From positions 1-36,398 of the forward strand of contig NZ_NUGT01000089.1 in assembly GCF_002574545.1 (NCBI RefSeq): a DNA stretch of 36,398 nucleotides. Reading direction: 5' to 3'. The notes under the pieces are model-generated. The model did not search any database and was not told the origin of the DNA. It saw nothing but the letters and a program-made list of their open reading frames with translations. Positions 25,392-34,307 of this stretch are shown one piece after another (position 1 is the stretch's first letter; the number at the start of each line of letters is the position of its first letter). Both the position numbers and the translations under genes were made by a program. Source of the DNA: Bacillus sp. AFS055030 (GTDB lineage Bacteria; Bacillota; Bacilli; Bacillales; Bacillaceae_G).

Positions 25392-26795
25392 ATGGAAACA
25401 AATCAAACTATAAATATTCGGTTGTTCCATACAAATGATATTCATAGCCACTTTGAATCGTGGGCAACAATCGTCGGTTTGTTGAAGTCTAAAAGAGAGA
25501 TAGCTAAAGGAAAAGGTGAGGCTACACTTACTTTCGATATTGGGGATTTTGTTGATCGATTTCATCCAATTTCGGAGGCCACTTTAGGTAAGGGCAATGT
25601 GGAACTTTTAAATGATGCAAAGTTTGATGCAATTACAATTGGAAATAATGAAGGAATTACTTTATCAAAAGGTGAGTTGTTAAACCTTTACGAAAATGCA
25701 AAGTTTGATGTATTAGTCGGTAATTTAACCATTACAGATGATGGTATTGAAAGCTTTAGTAAGCCTTTTGAAATATATGAAAAAAATGGAGTAAAGCTAG
25801 GCGTAATTGGGTTAACTGTAGCTTACCCTGTCTTTTATGAAACTTTAGGATGGCGTATAAAAGATCCGTTTGAAATGTTAAGACACATCCTACCAATTGT
25901 CAAAGCGCAATCAGACATTGTTATTATACTTTCTCATTTAGGTATGAGAGACGATCAGAGAATCGCTGAGCAATTTTCAGGAGTCGATATTATCTTAGGT
26001 GCACATACTCATCATTTATTTCCAAATGGTGAGTATGCTGGTGAAACTTTACTATGTGGAACAGGTAAACACGGTAACTATTTAGGCGAGGTTTTAATTA
26101 CTGTAAATAAAGAGACGAAAAGTATTATCAATACAGAAGCTTCAGTTACTGAAGTACATACAGTCCCTAAATATTATCAAGATGAAATGACGAAAATGAT
26201 GTTGGCTAATTTAATGAGACTAAGTGAAGAAATTTTAAATGAACCAGTGACACAACTACCGAGTAACATGGGTGTAAATTGGTTTAAAGATAGTCCTTTA
26301 CCGAAATTATTAGCGAATGCACTTCGCAAATGGACTAAATCAGATATCAGTATACTAAACTCTGGTATTTTATTAGATGGCTTAACGCAGGGACTTATAA
26401 CAAAGGGGGACATTCATCGAATTTGCCCACATCCTATTAATCCATGTGTCGTTCATTTGACTGGTAAGGAATTACTTGAGGTTTTAAATCGATGTGAAGA
26501 GAAAGAATTGACTCATTTAAAGATGAAAGGTTTTGGATTTAGAGGAAAAGTAATTGGAAAAATGGTTTATGATGGGATCACTATTGTAAAAAGGGATAAG
26601 AAAAGGCTTTTTTATCAAGAGGATCTTTTTATTAATGGAGAAATGCTAGATTTAAATCGAATATATGAGATCGGAACTTTGGATTTATTTACGTTTGGAC
26701 ATTTAATTCCTACAATTCGTGATGCTAGTCATAAAAGGTTCTTTATGCCTGAATTTATTCGCGATGTGTTGTTTTGGGCTTTAAAAGATGAATAA
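25392..26795 (+). CDS. yunD: metallophosphoesterase / 5'-nucleotidase family protein YunD
   Basis: A 467-residue two-domain protein. The N-terminal calcineurin-like metallophosphatase domain shows the metal motifs LFHTNDIHSH (about 11-20), GNNE (near 80), SHLG (near 178) and GAHTHH (near 203). The C-terminal half is the 5'-nucleotidase substrate domain. No signal peptide is visible, unlike the secreted UshA-type enzymes, so it is cytoplasmic. Probably hydrolyses nucleotide-like phosphoesters; the substrate is unknown. Likely co-transcribed with yunE. Confidence 0.9.
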   Translation: METNQTINIRLFHTNDIHSHFESWATIVGLLKSKREIAKGKGEATLTFDIGDFVDRFHPISEATLGKGNVELLNDAKFDAITIGNNEGITLSKGELLNLYENAKFDVLVGNLTITDDGIESFSKPFEIYEKNGVKLGVIGLTVAYPVFYETLGWRIKDPFEMLRHILPIVKAQSDIVIILSHLGMRDDQRIAEQFSGVDIILGAHTHHLFPNGEYAGETLLCGTGKHGNYLGEVLITVNKETKSIINTEASVTEVHTVPKYYQDEMTKMMLANLMRLSEEILNEPVTQLPSNMGVNWFKDSPLPKLLANALRKWTKSDISILNSGILLDGLTQGLITKGDIHRICPHPINPCVVHLTGKELLEVLNRCEEKELTHLKMKGFGFRGKVIGKMVYDGITIVKRDKKRLFYQEDLFINGEMLDLNRIYEIGTLDLFTFGHLIPTIRDASHKRFFMPEFIRDVLFWALKDE

Positions 26796-26867
26796 AATTT
26801 ATCAAGATTAGACAGGTTACACTTTTGCTTTTTTCTCATATTTTAGAATGAGAAAGGAGCGTTGAAC

Positions 26868-27170
26868 TTGATCAATTTAAGTCCAATTCAAATCGAAAAT
26901 CATACATTTAATGCTGTTACGGTTTTACTTCCAAAAACTACTTTATTGGTCGTTATGAATGATAAAGGGTATATAATGTGTGGAGCATTAGATGTAGCAT
27001 TATTAAATGACAGACTGCGCGACCGTCAAATTATCGCAGGCCGAGCAGTTGGTGTAAAAACAATCGAAGAATTATTAAATGCGCCTTTAGAATCCATTAC
27101 TGTTGAAGCAGAGAAGTTAGGCATTCAAAAAGGGATGATTGGAAGAGACGCATTATTAAAGATGATATAA
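26868..27170 (+). CDS. yunC: DUF1805 protein YunC
   Basis: A 100-residue protein that matches YunC closely as I recall it, for example GYIMCGALDVALLNDRL and AGRAVGVKTIEELL. Function unknown. TTG 26868 is taken as start because AAAGGAG (26853-26859) is 8 nt upstream and the product then begins MINLSPIQI like its relatives; a TTG at 26862 is too close. It follows yunD by about 70 bp and is closed by a terminator. Confidence 0.9.
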   Translation: MINLSPIQIENHTFNAVTVLLPKTTLLVVMNDKGYIMCGALDVALLNDRLRDRQIIAGRAVGVKTIEELLNAPLESITVEAEKLGIQKGMIGRDALLKMI

Positions 27171-27171
27171 A

Positions 27172-27199
27172 AAAGCCACTAAGTTCTTTTAGTGGCTTT
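27172..27199. terminator. terminator after yunC
   Basis: AAAGCCACTAA and TTAGTGGCTTT pair perfectly around a 6-nt loop, with an A-run before the stem. Confidence 0.9.
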
Positions 27200-27316
27200 A
27201 GTTTATAGATAAAGTACATCCTCTTAGTCTAAATGCTCCAAAAATTGATTATTACAAAGTATTAACTGTTAGGATCAGCCATATATTTAATTAAAAAATT
27301 GTTCAAGGAGAAAACA

Positions 27317-28420
27317 ATGAGAGTTGTTGAAGCTTCAACACTTGTTCCAGGCTCGATCCTAAGAAAACCTGTTTTTAATGAACATGGAAAAATAATCGTT
27401 AATGCAAATATTCCTTTAACAGAAGAGATAATTAAGCGAATTCATAAGTTAACCATTCCATTTGTTATAGTAGATGATCAATTATCAGAACTTTTAAAGG
27501 AAAAAGCAATGATTTCGGATGAACTTCGCATTGAAATCACCCAAAAAATAGAAGATGGTTTTGTTAAATTAATTAATACAGATTTTTCTTTACGATGGCT
27601 ATCTTCAGAAAAAAACTCATCAAGGCTTAAAGAAATGATTAAATCACTGCAAAACGAACTATGGCAACAAAAAGATGTTTTATCTCTATTAATTGACGTA
27701 TTACGATATGACAAGGATATCTTCACTCATTCACTGAATGTAGCTATGTATTCTTTAGGTATTGGAATGAAATTAAATTTAAATAAAACCCAGCTTAATT
27801 TATTAGGATTAGGTGCACTTTTACATGATGTTGGGAAAATAGCTATTCCGAAAGAGATTTTAAATAAACGAGATCGCTTAACTGAGGATGAATATGATCT
27901 CATTAAACAACATACAATTGCTGGATACGACCTCCTACGACAAATACCTTCTATTCAAAGAGTTGTTTCTGATTGTGCATTACAGCATCATGAAAGGATC
28001 GATGGGAGCGGCTATCCAAAAGGATTATTTGGTGAGGAAATGCATCTATTCGCAAAGATTATTGGAATTTGTGACTTTTTTGATGCGGTTACTTCAAACC
28101 GAGTTTATCGACAAGCAATGCTCCCATGTGAAGGCTTAACATTATTAATTAGTGGGAGTGCTAAATTATTTGATGCTAAATTAATTAGCATATTTAGCTG
28201 TCTTCTAACCATTTATCCAACGGGATTACATGTAAAATTGAATGATGGTAGATGCGGGATTGTTTCTAGGCAAAATGATGCATCTTCAGAACGTCCATTT
28301 GTCCAGATAATTGAAGAAAACGGAATAAAGGTAAGTACTCCTTATGAAGTGAATTTAGATAAAGAAGTGAAATTAGAAATTATCGAGTGTACTCAAATAG
28401 TAAAAAAAATCGTTTATTAA
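27317..28420 (+). CDS. HD-GYP domain protein, probable c-di-GMP phosphodiesterase
   Basis: A 367-residue protein. The N-terminal 120 residues form a region without known motifs, and the HD-GYP domain spans about 125-305: LLHDVGKIAIP with H170 and D171, KQHTIAGYDLL, then HHERIDGSGYPKG from about 224, containing the GYP triad. The signature is complete, so cyclic di-GMP hydrolysis is likely. A small C-terminal beta domain follows. ATG 27317 has AAGGAG 6 nt upstream. It lies between yunC and yunB as a separate unit. Confidence 0.9.
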   Translation: MRVVEASTLVPGSILRKPVFNEHGKIIVNANIPLTEEIIKRIHKLTIPFVIVDDQLSELLKEKAMISDELRIEITQKIEDGFVKLINTDFSLRWLSSEKNSSRLKEMIKSLQNELWQQKDVLSLLIDVLRYDKDIFTHSLNVAMYSLGIGMKLNLNKTQLNLLGLGALLHDVGKIAIPKEILNKRDRLTEDEYDLIKQHTIAGYDLLRQIPSIQRVVSDCALQHHERIDGSGYPKGLFGEEMHLFAKIIGICDFFDAVTSNRVYRQAMLPCEGLTLLISGSAKLFDAKLISIFSCLLTIYPTGLHVKLNDGRCGIVSRQNDASSERPFVQIIEENGIKVSTPYEVNLDKEVKLEIIECTQIVKKIVY

Positions 28421-28488
28421 TTGTTCAAATCCTATAAGAATGAACAGGTAATGACATGCATACCCATTAATAAGGGGGCATGGATTCG

Positions 28489-29316
28489 ATGAAAAGATTT
28501 AAATACAGACGTGTTCCAAAAAGAAAACTTTTTGTTTCAAAAAGAAAATCTTTTGGAGGATTTAAAACTGGTTCAACAACGAAAATTACTCAATCAATCC
28601 GTAATCTATTTCCAAATAAATTCGTAGTTATTAGTATTGTCTTATTATTTTTCTCCTTATATGCATTTTGGGAAATCGATAAAATTTTATCCCCAACGAT
28701 CTTAAAATATTCTGAGAAACAAACAAAACGAATTGCTTCTTTAGTAATCAATGAAGCATATGAATCTGCTTCTAAAGAATTACAAGGGCAGGAAATTATT
28801 ATTCGTGATATAGATGAAAACGGTAAAGCAGTAATCAGTACGAATACATATTTAATTAATAAAATAATCGGTTCGACGACTAAGCAAGTTGAAGAAAATA
28901 TACGTAGGGTTGAAAATGGGGATATATCATTTTTATCGTTATCAAAAGCCGAAATGGAAAAAATGAAAGCAGATAATGATGGTTTTTATTTAAAAGTACC
29001 TATTGGAGTCGTTACTAATACAGTACTTTTAGGAAAACTTGGGCCGACTATACCAGTTCGCTTTTCTGTAGTCGGTGATGCCGTGGCTAATGTTACCCAA
29101 GAAGTTAAGCCATTTGGATTTGATAATTCTGTTGTAGAAATTATTATGAATGTAGAAGTAAATATGAATGTAATTATCCCTTTTAGTACTAAATCAACAA
29201 AGGTGAAAGTAGAAGTCCCAATTGCAACTGAAATTATCGATGGAGAAGTTCCTAATTTCATTCCATTTACTCAAGATACTCAGCAAACTCCATCAACTAT
29301 AAAAGGAAAAAAATAA
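28489..29316 (+). CDS. yunB: sporulation protein YunB
   Basis: A 275-residue protein with a very basic N-terminus and one membrane anchor (VVISIVLLFFSLYAF, about 44-60), then an extracytoplasmic domain. The segment VPIGVVTNTVLLGKLGPTIP is characteristic of the YunB family, which in B. subtilis is made in the mother cell under sigma-E. ATG 28489 is preferred over ATG 28480, which touches the AAGGGGG site. A terminator follows. Confidence 0.88.
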   Translation: MKRFKYRRVPKRKLFVSKRKSFGGFKTGSTTKITQSIRNLFPNKFVVISIVLLFFSLYAFWEIDKILSPTILKYSEKQTKRIASLVINEAYESASKELQGQEIIIRDIDENGKAVISTNTYLINKIIGSTTKQVEENIRRVENGDISFLSLSKAEMEKMKADNDGFYLKVPIGVVTNTVLLGKLGPTIPVRFSVVGDAVANVTQEVKPFGFDNSVVEIIMNVEVNMNVIIPFSTKSTKVKVEVPIATEIIDGEVPNFIPFTQDTQQTPSTIKGKK

Positions 29317-29327
29317 ATTTAAAATAG

Positions 29328-29372
29328 AGCAGACTAACTTAGTACAGTTGTATAAATTAGTCTGCTTTTTCA
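29328..29372. terminator. terminator between convergent yunB and lytH
   Basis: AGCAGACTAA (29328-29337) and TTAGTCTGCT (29357-29366) pair perfectly, then TTTT. Confidence 0.85.
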
Positions 29373-29422
29373 TTTTACTTTCGAGAAACTTTCTCTTATA
29401 AGCTCGTCAAGTCTGCGAATTT

Positions 29423-30406
29423 TTATTTGCTTCTATCCTGACGCTCCCAAAGACGTAATTTTGGATAAGGATCAAAAGACCACTCTGCGTAGCCATTGTC
29501 TTTGTATATGCCGTAGTGCAAATGCGGAGGAAACTTTCCAGACGTCCCTGGAGGTCCATAACCAGTACTTCCAACATATCCGATGAGTGTTCCAGGCTCT
29601 ACAACTTGTCCTCTTTGAATATCTTTATTGAATCCACCTAGATGAGCGTAATAATGATAATTATTATTTAAGTCTCGAATTCCGATTCTCCATCCTCCAA
29701 TTCGATTCCAGCCTTTTGTCTCAATAATTCCATAACATGTGGATCTAACAGGAGTACCATAATTTGCAAATATGTCAGTACCCTCATGAACTCTTCGTCC
29801 ACCAAAGCTTCGAGGTGCACCCCAAGTACTGCGATAACTATGTGTACTACGAATTGGTAATGGGAATGCATTACCTTCTATATTTAATTTTCCGTAGTAT
29901 TGGTACAATTTTGCATATTCATCGATAATATCAACAGTTATTGCTCTTTGGTAGTAATCCCATAGCATCATTCGAATATATTGCCTAGTTGGGCCATAGA
30001 AATGTAATCGGTGAATGAAAGTGTACAGAATATCCTCATCATCTTCTAATGAAGCTTTTCCATCATTATTTCCATCTAAACCGATTCCACTAAATAAATG
30101 AATAGTAGGAGCGTATGTGTCTTTCTTAACTGGATTGGTTAATCCGCTCCAATCCTCTGGTTTAATATAGATCGAAAGGACTCCATTTTCACGTTTTGGT
30201 ATATCGTTTCGTACACTCCGTACATTTCGTTCATAAGTATCTATCGCTGCAAAGTAATACCATGGAATAAAGGTTAGTGTTTCACCTTTTTTATATAAGG
30301 CCATTCGTTCTTTGTTAAGCTGAGCTTGATCTATTTCTTCTGCATTTGCAAATGATGGCATAATGAAGATAACCACCATACATAAAAGTACAATTATTTT
30401 TTTCAA
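29423..30406 (-). CDS. lytH: L-Ala-D-Glu endopeptidase LytH (M23 family)
   Basis: A 327-residue secreted zinc peptidase. It has a signal peptide (KKIIVLLCMVVIFIMPSFANA), a long N-terminal region, and a C-terminal M23 domain with HEGTDIFANYGTPV (HxxxD ligands), HYYAHLGG and the HLHYG (HxH) motif. In B. subtilis LytH (YunA, about 326 residues) trims spore cortex side chains to L-Ala during sporulation. TTG 30406 is chosen because AAAGGA lies 8 nt upstream; ATGs at 30415 and 30412 overlap that site. Confidence 0.93.
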   Translation of the reverse strand: MKKIIVLLCMVVIFIMPSFANAEEIDQAQLNKERMALYKKGETLTFIPWYYFAAIDTYERNVRSVRNDIPKRENGVLSIYIKPEDWSGLTNPVKKDTYAPTIHLFSGIGLDGNNDGKASLEDDEDILYTFIHRLHFYGPTRQYIRMMLWDYYQRAITVDIIDEYAKLYQYYGKLNIEGNAFPLPIRSTHSYRSTWGAPRSFGGRRVHEGTDIFANYGTPVRSTCYGIIETKGWNRIGGWRIGIRDLNNNYHYYAHLGGFNKDIQRGQVVEPGTLIGYVGSTGYGPPGTSGKFPPHLHYGIYKDNGYAEWSFDPYPKLRLWERQDRSK

Positions 30407-30597
30407 AACCATCATCCTTTAAATTGATTTACATCTATAGTTTGGTTAAAGGAGCGACTTTCATAAATGGAAATTATAGGATAATAGAGATATTAATACG
30501 AAAGTTTTTCATATCCTCGAAAAATGTAGTAATATATAAACTATTGGAAGAGAAAATGAAATATGTCGTAAACGAATAAACGTTGGAGGAATTTCAA

Positions 30598-31482
30598 ATG
30601 GCATCAAAAAAAGAAGAATATTTAAGAAAGCCTGAGTGGCTAAAAATAAAATTAAACACAAATGAATCTTACACAGAATTAAAGAAGATGATGCGATCAA
30701 AAAATCTTCACACTGTTTGTGAAGAAGCTCGTTGTCCAAATATCCATGAATGTTGGGCGGTTAGAAAAACAGCTACATTTATGATACTTGGTGCAGTTTG
30801 TACTCGTGCATGTCGTTTTTGTGCAGTTAAAACTGGTTTACCAACTGAACTTGATCTACAAGAACCAGTTCGAGTTGCCGAATCAGTCACTCAAATGAAT
30901 TTAAAGCACGTAGTAATTACAGCGGTTGCTCGTGATGACTTAAGAGATGGCGGAGCAGCTATATTTGCAGAAACTGTTAGAGAAGTTAGAAAAGCAAATC
31001 CATTTACTACAATTGAAGTATTACCATCTGATATGGGTGGGAAGTTTGAAAACCTTAAAATGCTAATGGATGCAAAACCAGATATTATGAACCATAATAT
31101 TGAAACGGTTAGAGAATTAACTCCACGTGTTCGTGCAAGAGCTACGTATGAAAGATCACTTGAATTTTTACGTAGAGCAAAAGAAATTAACCCTAGCATC
31201 CCTACAAAATCAAGCATCATGCTTGGATTAGGTGAAACAAACGAACAAATTTATGAAGCAATGGATGATCTACGTGCTGCAGGTGTAAATATCATTACAT
31301 TAGGTCAATATTTACAACCTACGAAAACTCATTTAACTGTAAAAAAATACTATACTCCTGACGAGTTTGCGGCTCTAAAAGAAATTGCTTTAGGAAAAGG
31401 TTTCTCACACTGTGAGGCTGGTCCTTTAGTTCGATCATCATACCATGCTGACGAACAAGTAGAAGCTGCTAAACAAGCATAA
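30598..31482 (+). CDS. lipA: lipoyl synthase LipA
   Basis: Radical-SAM enzyme of 294 residues that inserts two sulfurs into octanoyl groups to make lipoyl cofactor. The auxiliary cluster cysteines are C41, C46 and C52 ([12 protein letters not shown]) and the radical-SAM cysteines C68, C72 and C75 (CTRACRFC). The RSSYHA serine near the C-terminus is present. It depends on Fe-S supply, here from suf in the same region. ATG 30598 has GGAGG at 30582-30586. Confidence 0.98.
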   Translation: MASKKEEYLRKPEWLKIKLNTNESYTELKKMMRSKNLHTVCEEARCPNIHECWAVRKTATFMILGAVCTRACRFCAVKTGLPTELDLQEPVRVAESVTQMNLKHVVITAVARDDLRDGGAAIFAETVREVRKANPFTTIEVLPSDMGGKFENLKMLMDAKPDIMNHNIETVRELTPRVRARATYERSLEFLRRAKEINPSIPTKSSIMLGLGETNEQIYEAMDDLRAAGVNIITLGQYLQPTKTHLTVKKYYTPDEFAALKEIALGKGFSHCEAGPLVRSSYHADEQVEAAKQA

Positions 31483-31485
31483 AAA

Positions 31486-31697
31486 AAAGCACTAGCTGAT
31501 GCTAGTGCTTTCAGTGTGTAGACAAAGTACAAAAAACTTGATTTTCAGACTGATTGCAAGCGCTTGTCTTTCGAGGCGCGAAGCCTGGTGAGGAGCAGAG
31601 TTACCTTAGACGGTAATGAGCACCGCAGACAGGCGAAGCAACGAAGAAAGCGAGCGTTTGTCAACAGTCTGAAAGCACTAGCTGATGCTAGTGCTTT
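31486..31697. repeat. structured intergenic repeat between two identical terminator hairpins
   Basis: A 26-bp terminator with stem AAAGCACTAG/CTAGTGCTTT occurs identically at 31486-31511 and 31672-31697. Between them, 31543-31674 is a large imperfect hairpin bounded by TTTCAGACTG and CAGTCTGAAA, with inner arms near GGCGCGAAGCCTG and CAGGCGAAGC and a tip AGTTACC/GGTAAT. It is markedly richer in GC than its surroundings. It resembles a repeat I recall between Bacillaceae genes, with unknown function. The outer hairpins end lipA and the convergent yutC. Confidence 0.85.
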
Positions 31698-31710
31698 TAT
31701 TTTGTGATTA

Positions 31711-32322
31711 TTATTTTGAAATCTGATCAAAATGCAAGCTTTGTTTATCGATATCAAAACCTTTAGCCAATTCTTTTATTTGTTGCTCTAATTGACCATC
31801 ATTAAGCTGACCGTATTTATTTAGGTCCTCGATATTATTTATATTTTGAATTGAATTTGAAGTAAAGATATGGTAATAACTAGGAAGTGCAGATTGAGCA
31901 GTTTTTTCAACTTGTTTTCTAGCTAGTTTTTTATCACCATCAGATCGATAAGCAATCAATACTTCCTGGTCTGTTACTAGTGTAGCTGCATCGTCAATAT
32001 TAGGAAGCTTTACAACTAAATAAGAAATGAATTTTGACACTTCTTGTTTATCAATTGTTAATGTATAATCACCATCTTTACCTAAAACATCTTGCTTTTG
32101 TAGTCTAGAAAAGCCATAATCTTTGTAAGAGTTATTTGACATTTTTGCATTAACATCGCCTAAATCCATTGGACTCGTATTTAATTGTTTAGGTGTTGGA
32201 TTTGATCGATGTTCATTTTTATATGTTACATCCTCATAATCGAACTGTCTCGATTTACTTGGACCGAATGAACATCCTGTTAATAAAAATAAAGTTAATA
32301 AACAAACTAAATATTTACGCAT
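31711..32322 (-). CDS. yutC: YhcN/YlaJ-family sporulation lipoprotein YutC
   Basis: A 203-residue lipoprotein. The signal ends in the lipobox LLTGC, so the chain is cleaved and lipid-anchored at that Cys. The C-terminal region (VTDQEVLIAYRSDGDKKLAR and QVEKTAQSALPSYY) is the YhcN/YlaJ domain found in lipoproteins of the forespore membrane. ATG 32322 has AAGGTGG 8 nt upstream; the frame is open a few codons further. Context (lipA-yutC-yutD) matches B. subtilis. Confidence 0.85.
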   Translation of the reverse strand: MRKYLVCLLTLFLLTGCSFGPSKSRQFDYEDVTYKNEHRSNPTPKQLNTSPMDLGDVNAKMSNNSYKDYGFSRLQKQDVLGKDGDYTLTIDKQEVSKFISYLVVKLPNIDDAATLVTDQEVLIAYRSDGDKKLARKQVEKTAQSALPSYYHIFTSNSIQNINNIEDLNKYGQLNDGQLEQQIKELAKGFDIDKQSLHFDQISK

Positions 32323-32413
32323 ATTAAATACCACCTTTTAATAATCAATGTAAAATTAGTATGCCTTAATATTGGTTACATATTAATGGGAGTAAAAGGA
32401 AGGAGAATACAAA

Positions 32414-32689
32414 GTGGTTTGCATACAGAATATTTGCTATGAAATAGTTGAAAATTATCGTGAAGGATTTAATGAAGAAGCCTTCAAAGCGAGATATGCA
32501 GAAATCCTTTCAAAATATGATTACATTGTTGGGGATTGGGGCTATGAGCAATTAAGACTTAGAGGATTTTTTGATGATTCTCAAAAAAATGTTCCATATG
32601 ATTCAAAAATAAGTACGTTACGTGAATATATTTATGAGTATTGTAATTTTGGTTGTAAATATTTTGTAGTTAAGAAAGTAAAAAATTGA
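32414..32689 (+). CDS. yutD: DUF1027 protein YutD
   Basis: A 91-residue protein with the YutD pattern YDYIVGDWGYEQLRLRGFF followed by YIYEYCNFGCKYFVVKK. Function unknown; widely conserved in Bacilli. The GTG start follows AAGGAAGGAG (32397-32405). Monocistronic with its own terminator. Confidence 0.9.
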   Translation: MVCIQNICYEIVENYREGFNEEAFKARYAEILSKYDYIVGDWGYEQLRLRGFFDDSQKNVPYDSKISTLREYIYEYCNFGCKYFVVKKVKN

Positions 32690-32713
32690 TGGGGAAAAAA
32701 TCCCATCATTTTT
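32687..32713 (+). terminator. terminator of yutD
   Basis: TGATGGG and CCCATCA pair around an A-rich loop, followed by a long T-run. The stem overlaps the yutD stop region. Confidence 0.9.
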
Positions 32714-32723
32714 TTATTTTATT

Positions 32724-32896
32724 TTGTGGATAAAATATTTTTTGATTTTTTGAAACAGTATAAACCTTGTGGATAAGTTTGAATCTTTCAACAAAACATG
32801 TGTATAACTATAGACTTAATCACAAAAATAGTGGACAACTCTTTAGTTATCCACTATTTTTCAGATTATTTAGTAAAAATAATTTATTTATCCACA
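32724..32896. promoter_or_regulatory. cluster of DnaA boxes
   Basis: Three perfect TTATCCACA boxes: 32725-32733 and 32768-32776 (minus-strand sense) and 32888-32896 (plus). Two one-mismatch boxes: 32799-32807 (TTATACACA sense) and 32847-32855 (TTATCCACT). All lie in 173 bp of AT-rich intergenic DNA between yutD and the DUF3055 gene. Neither dnaA nor dnaN is near, so this is not the usual oriC. B. subtilis has DnaA-box clusters away from oriC that affect initiation control and some genes. Confidence 0.8.
32824..32861. terminator. bidirectional terminator downstream of the glpX operon
   Basis: AAAAATAGTGGA and TCCACTATTTTT pair perfectly, with an inner AACT/AGTT extension. It serves the minus-strand glpX-DUF3055 operon and contains one of the imperfect DnaA boxes. 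Confidence 0.85.
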
Positions 32897-32907
32897 GAAA
32901 TGTAATA

Positions 32908-33177
32908 TTAGAAAATTATTTCACTAAGAAAATCTAATAATTCTGCAGCCTTTTCTTCAGAAATTCCGAAAGCAAATTCTAAGTAACCTTCTTCTTTTAA
33001 ATCATCTGAACCAATAATTGCAAATCGATTACTTTGCATATCCATTATCATTACTTTGCCATAATGACGATCAGAATATACTAAAGCAAGATCATGTCTT
33101 TGCTCTTCTCCCATAAAGCTTACAAAACGAGTCTTTGCTTGAATAGTGTCATCATATAAGAAAAAACGCTCTGACAT
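32908..33177 (-). CDS. DUF3055 protein
   Basis: An 89-residue protein beginning SERFFLYDDTIQAKTRFVSF and ending in an acidic helix, as in the DUF3055 family of Bacillaceae; function unknown. It starts 4 bp after the glpX stop, with GGAGG inside the glpX end, so the two are one operon and translationally coupled. Confidence 0.82.
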   Translation of the reverse strand: MSERFFLYDDTIQAKTRFVSFMGEEQRHDLALVYSDRHYGKVMIMDMQSNRFAIIGSDDLKEEGYLEFAFGISEEKAAELLDFLSEIIF

Positions 33178-33180
33178 TTT

Positions 33181-34158
33181 TTATTCCTCCATTATACTAA
33201 TTAGATTGGGTTTGTATCCTAAATGGTGATGCGCTTTAATATGTCGCACAGTTTTTGTTTTACTTCTCATAACAATCGAATGAGTTTCGACTAAGTCTCC
33301 TCCTAAGAAAGTAACACCTTCAAGTAATTCACCTGAAGTAACGCCTGTAGCAGCAAAAATTGCATCGTCACCTTTTACTAAATCATTTAATGTTAATAAT
33401 TGTCTTGGGTTAGAAAGACCCATATCCATACAACGTAGTTCTTCTTCTTTATTCATTGGTACTAATCGGGCTTGCATGTCACCACCAAGAGCTTTTATTG
33501 CTGCAGCGGCTATAACACCTTCTGGAGCACCTCCAGTACCTACGAAAAGATCGATTCCGGTTTGAGGTAATGCTGTAGCTATAACAGCACCAACATCTCC
33601 ATCACCAAATAATTTAACTCTGGCACCTTTTTCACGAATTCGTTCAATAATTTCCTCATGACGAGGTCTTTCTTGGACAATTACTGTTAAATCATGTACA
33701 CGTTTATTGTTTGCTTCAGCAATAATATCTATCGTTTTTTCAATCGGATCATCTAATGATATTTTACCAGCAGCACGAGGACCTACAGCTATTTTTTCCA
33801 TATACATGTCAGGTGCATGTAATAAGTTACCTTTATCAGAAATTGCGATTACTGCCATTGCATTTGCATGGCCTTTAGCAAGGATATTTGTTCCTTCTAG
33901 AGGATCAACTGCAATGTCTACTTCTGGTCCATTACCAGTTCCTAATTTCTCACCTATATAAAGCATTGGTGCCTCATCGAGTTCACCTTCACCAATTACT
34001 ACAGTACCCGCCATATTTACTGAATCAAACATCGAACGCATTGCAGAAGTAGCAGCGTCATCAGCTTCATTTTTCTTACCGCGTCCCATCCATTGAGCAG
34101 AAGCAAGGGCAGCAGCTTCAGTAACTCTTACAATCTCTAGTGCTAATTCACGCTCCAA
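33181..34158 (-). CDS. glpX: class II fructose-1,6-bisphosphatase GlpX
   Basis: A 325-residue metal-dependent enzyme that hydrolyses fructose-1,6-bisphosphate in gluconeogenesis. Visible motifs are [17 protein letters not shown], the active-site [13 protein letters not shown], and [22 protein letters not shown] 34158 is the start: GGGGG lies 8 nt before it and the product then begins [20 protein letters not shown] as in relatives; a GTG nine codons earlier is open but has no ribosome site. A probable cre site upstream fits catabolite repression. Confidence 0.95.
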   Translation of the reverse strand: MERELALEIVRVTEAAALASAQWMGRGKKNEADDAATSAMRSMFDSVNMAGTVVIGEGELDEAPMLYIGEKLGTGNGPEVDIAVDPLEGTNILAKGHANAMAVIAISDKGNLLHAPDMYMEKIAVGPRAAGKISLDDPIEKTIDIIAEANNKRVHDLTVIVQERPRHEEIIERIREKGARVKLFGDGDVGAVIATALPQTGIDLFVGTGGAPEGVIAAAAIKALGGDMQARLVPMNKEEELRCMDMGLSNPRQLLTLNDLVKGDDAIFAATGVTSGELLEGVTFLGGDLVETHSIVMRSKTKTVRHIKAHHHLGYKPNLISIMEE

Positions 34159-34209
34159 AAGTCCAACCCCCAGAAAAATATTCACCTATATAATATAACA
34201 AAAATCGGT

Positions 34210-34223
34210 AAGAAACGCTTTCA
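34210..34223 (-). promoter_or_regulatory. probable CcpA-binding cre site of glpX
   Basis: On the minus strand TGAAAGCGTTTCTT agrees with the cre consensus TGAAAGCGTTTTCA at 12 of 14 positions. It lies about 52 bp upstream of the glpX start codon, where repression of a gluconeogenic gene would be expected. Confidence 0.6.
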
Positions 34224-34307
34224 TTTGTCGATTTTTTTCGAATTTAGCTATAAAATAAATATAAGTCCATAAAATGTAGAAGATAGAACTGAGAAGGAAG
34301 TGTACAT

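Noticed and set aside
31553-31568. cre-like sequence GCAAGCGCTTGTC inside the intergenic repeat
   Set aside because: It is part of the repeat's own arm and lies between convergent gene ends, so a CcpA operator makes no sense there.
31545-31757. Minus-strand frame through the structured repeat between lipA and yutC
   Set aside because: Lies in the hairpin element and overlaps the yutC end; composition reflects the repeat.
32847-32855. TTATCCACT as a fully independent DnaA box
   Set aside because: It lies within the stem of a terminator and may arise from that palindrome; counted only as a weak member of the cluster.
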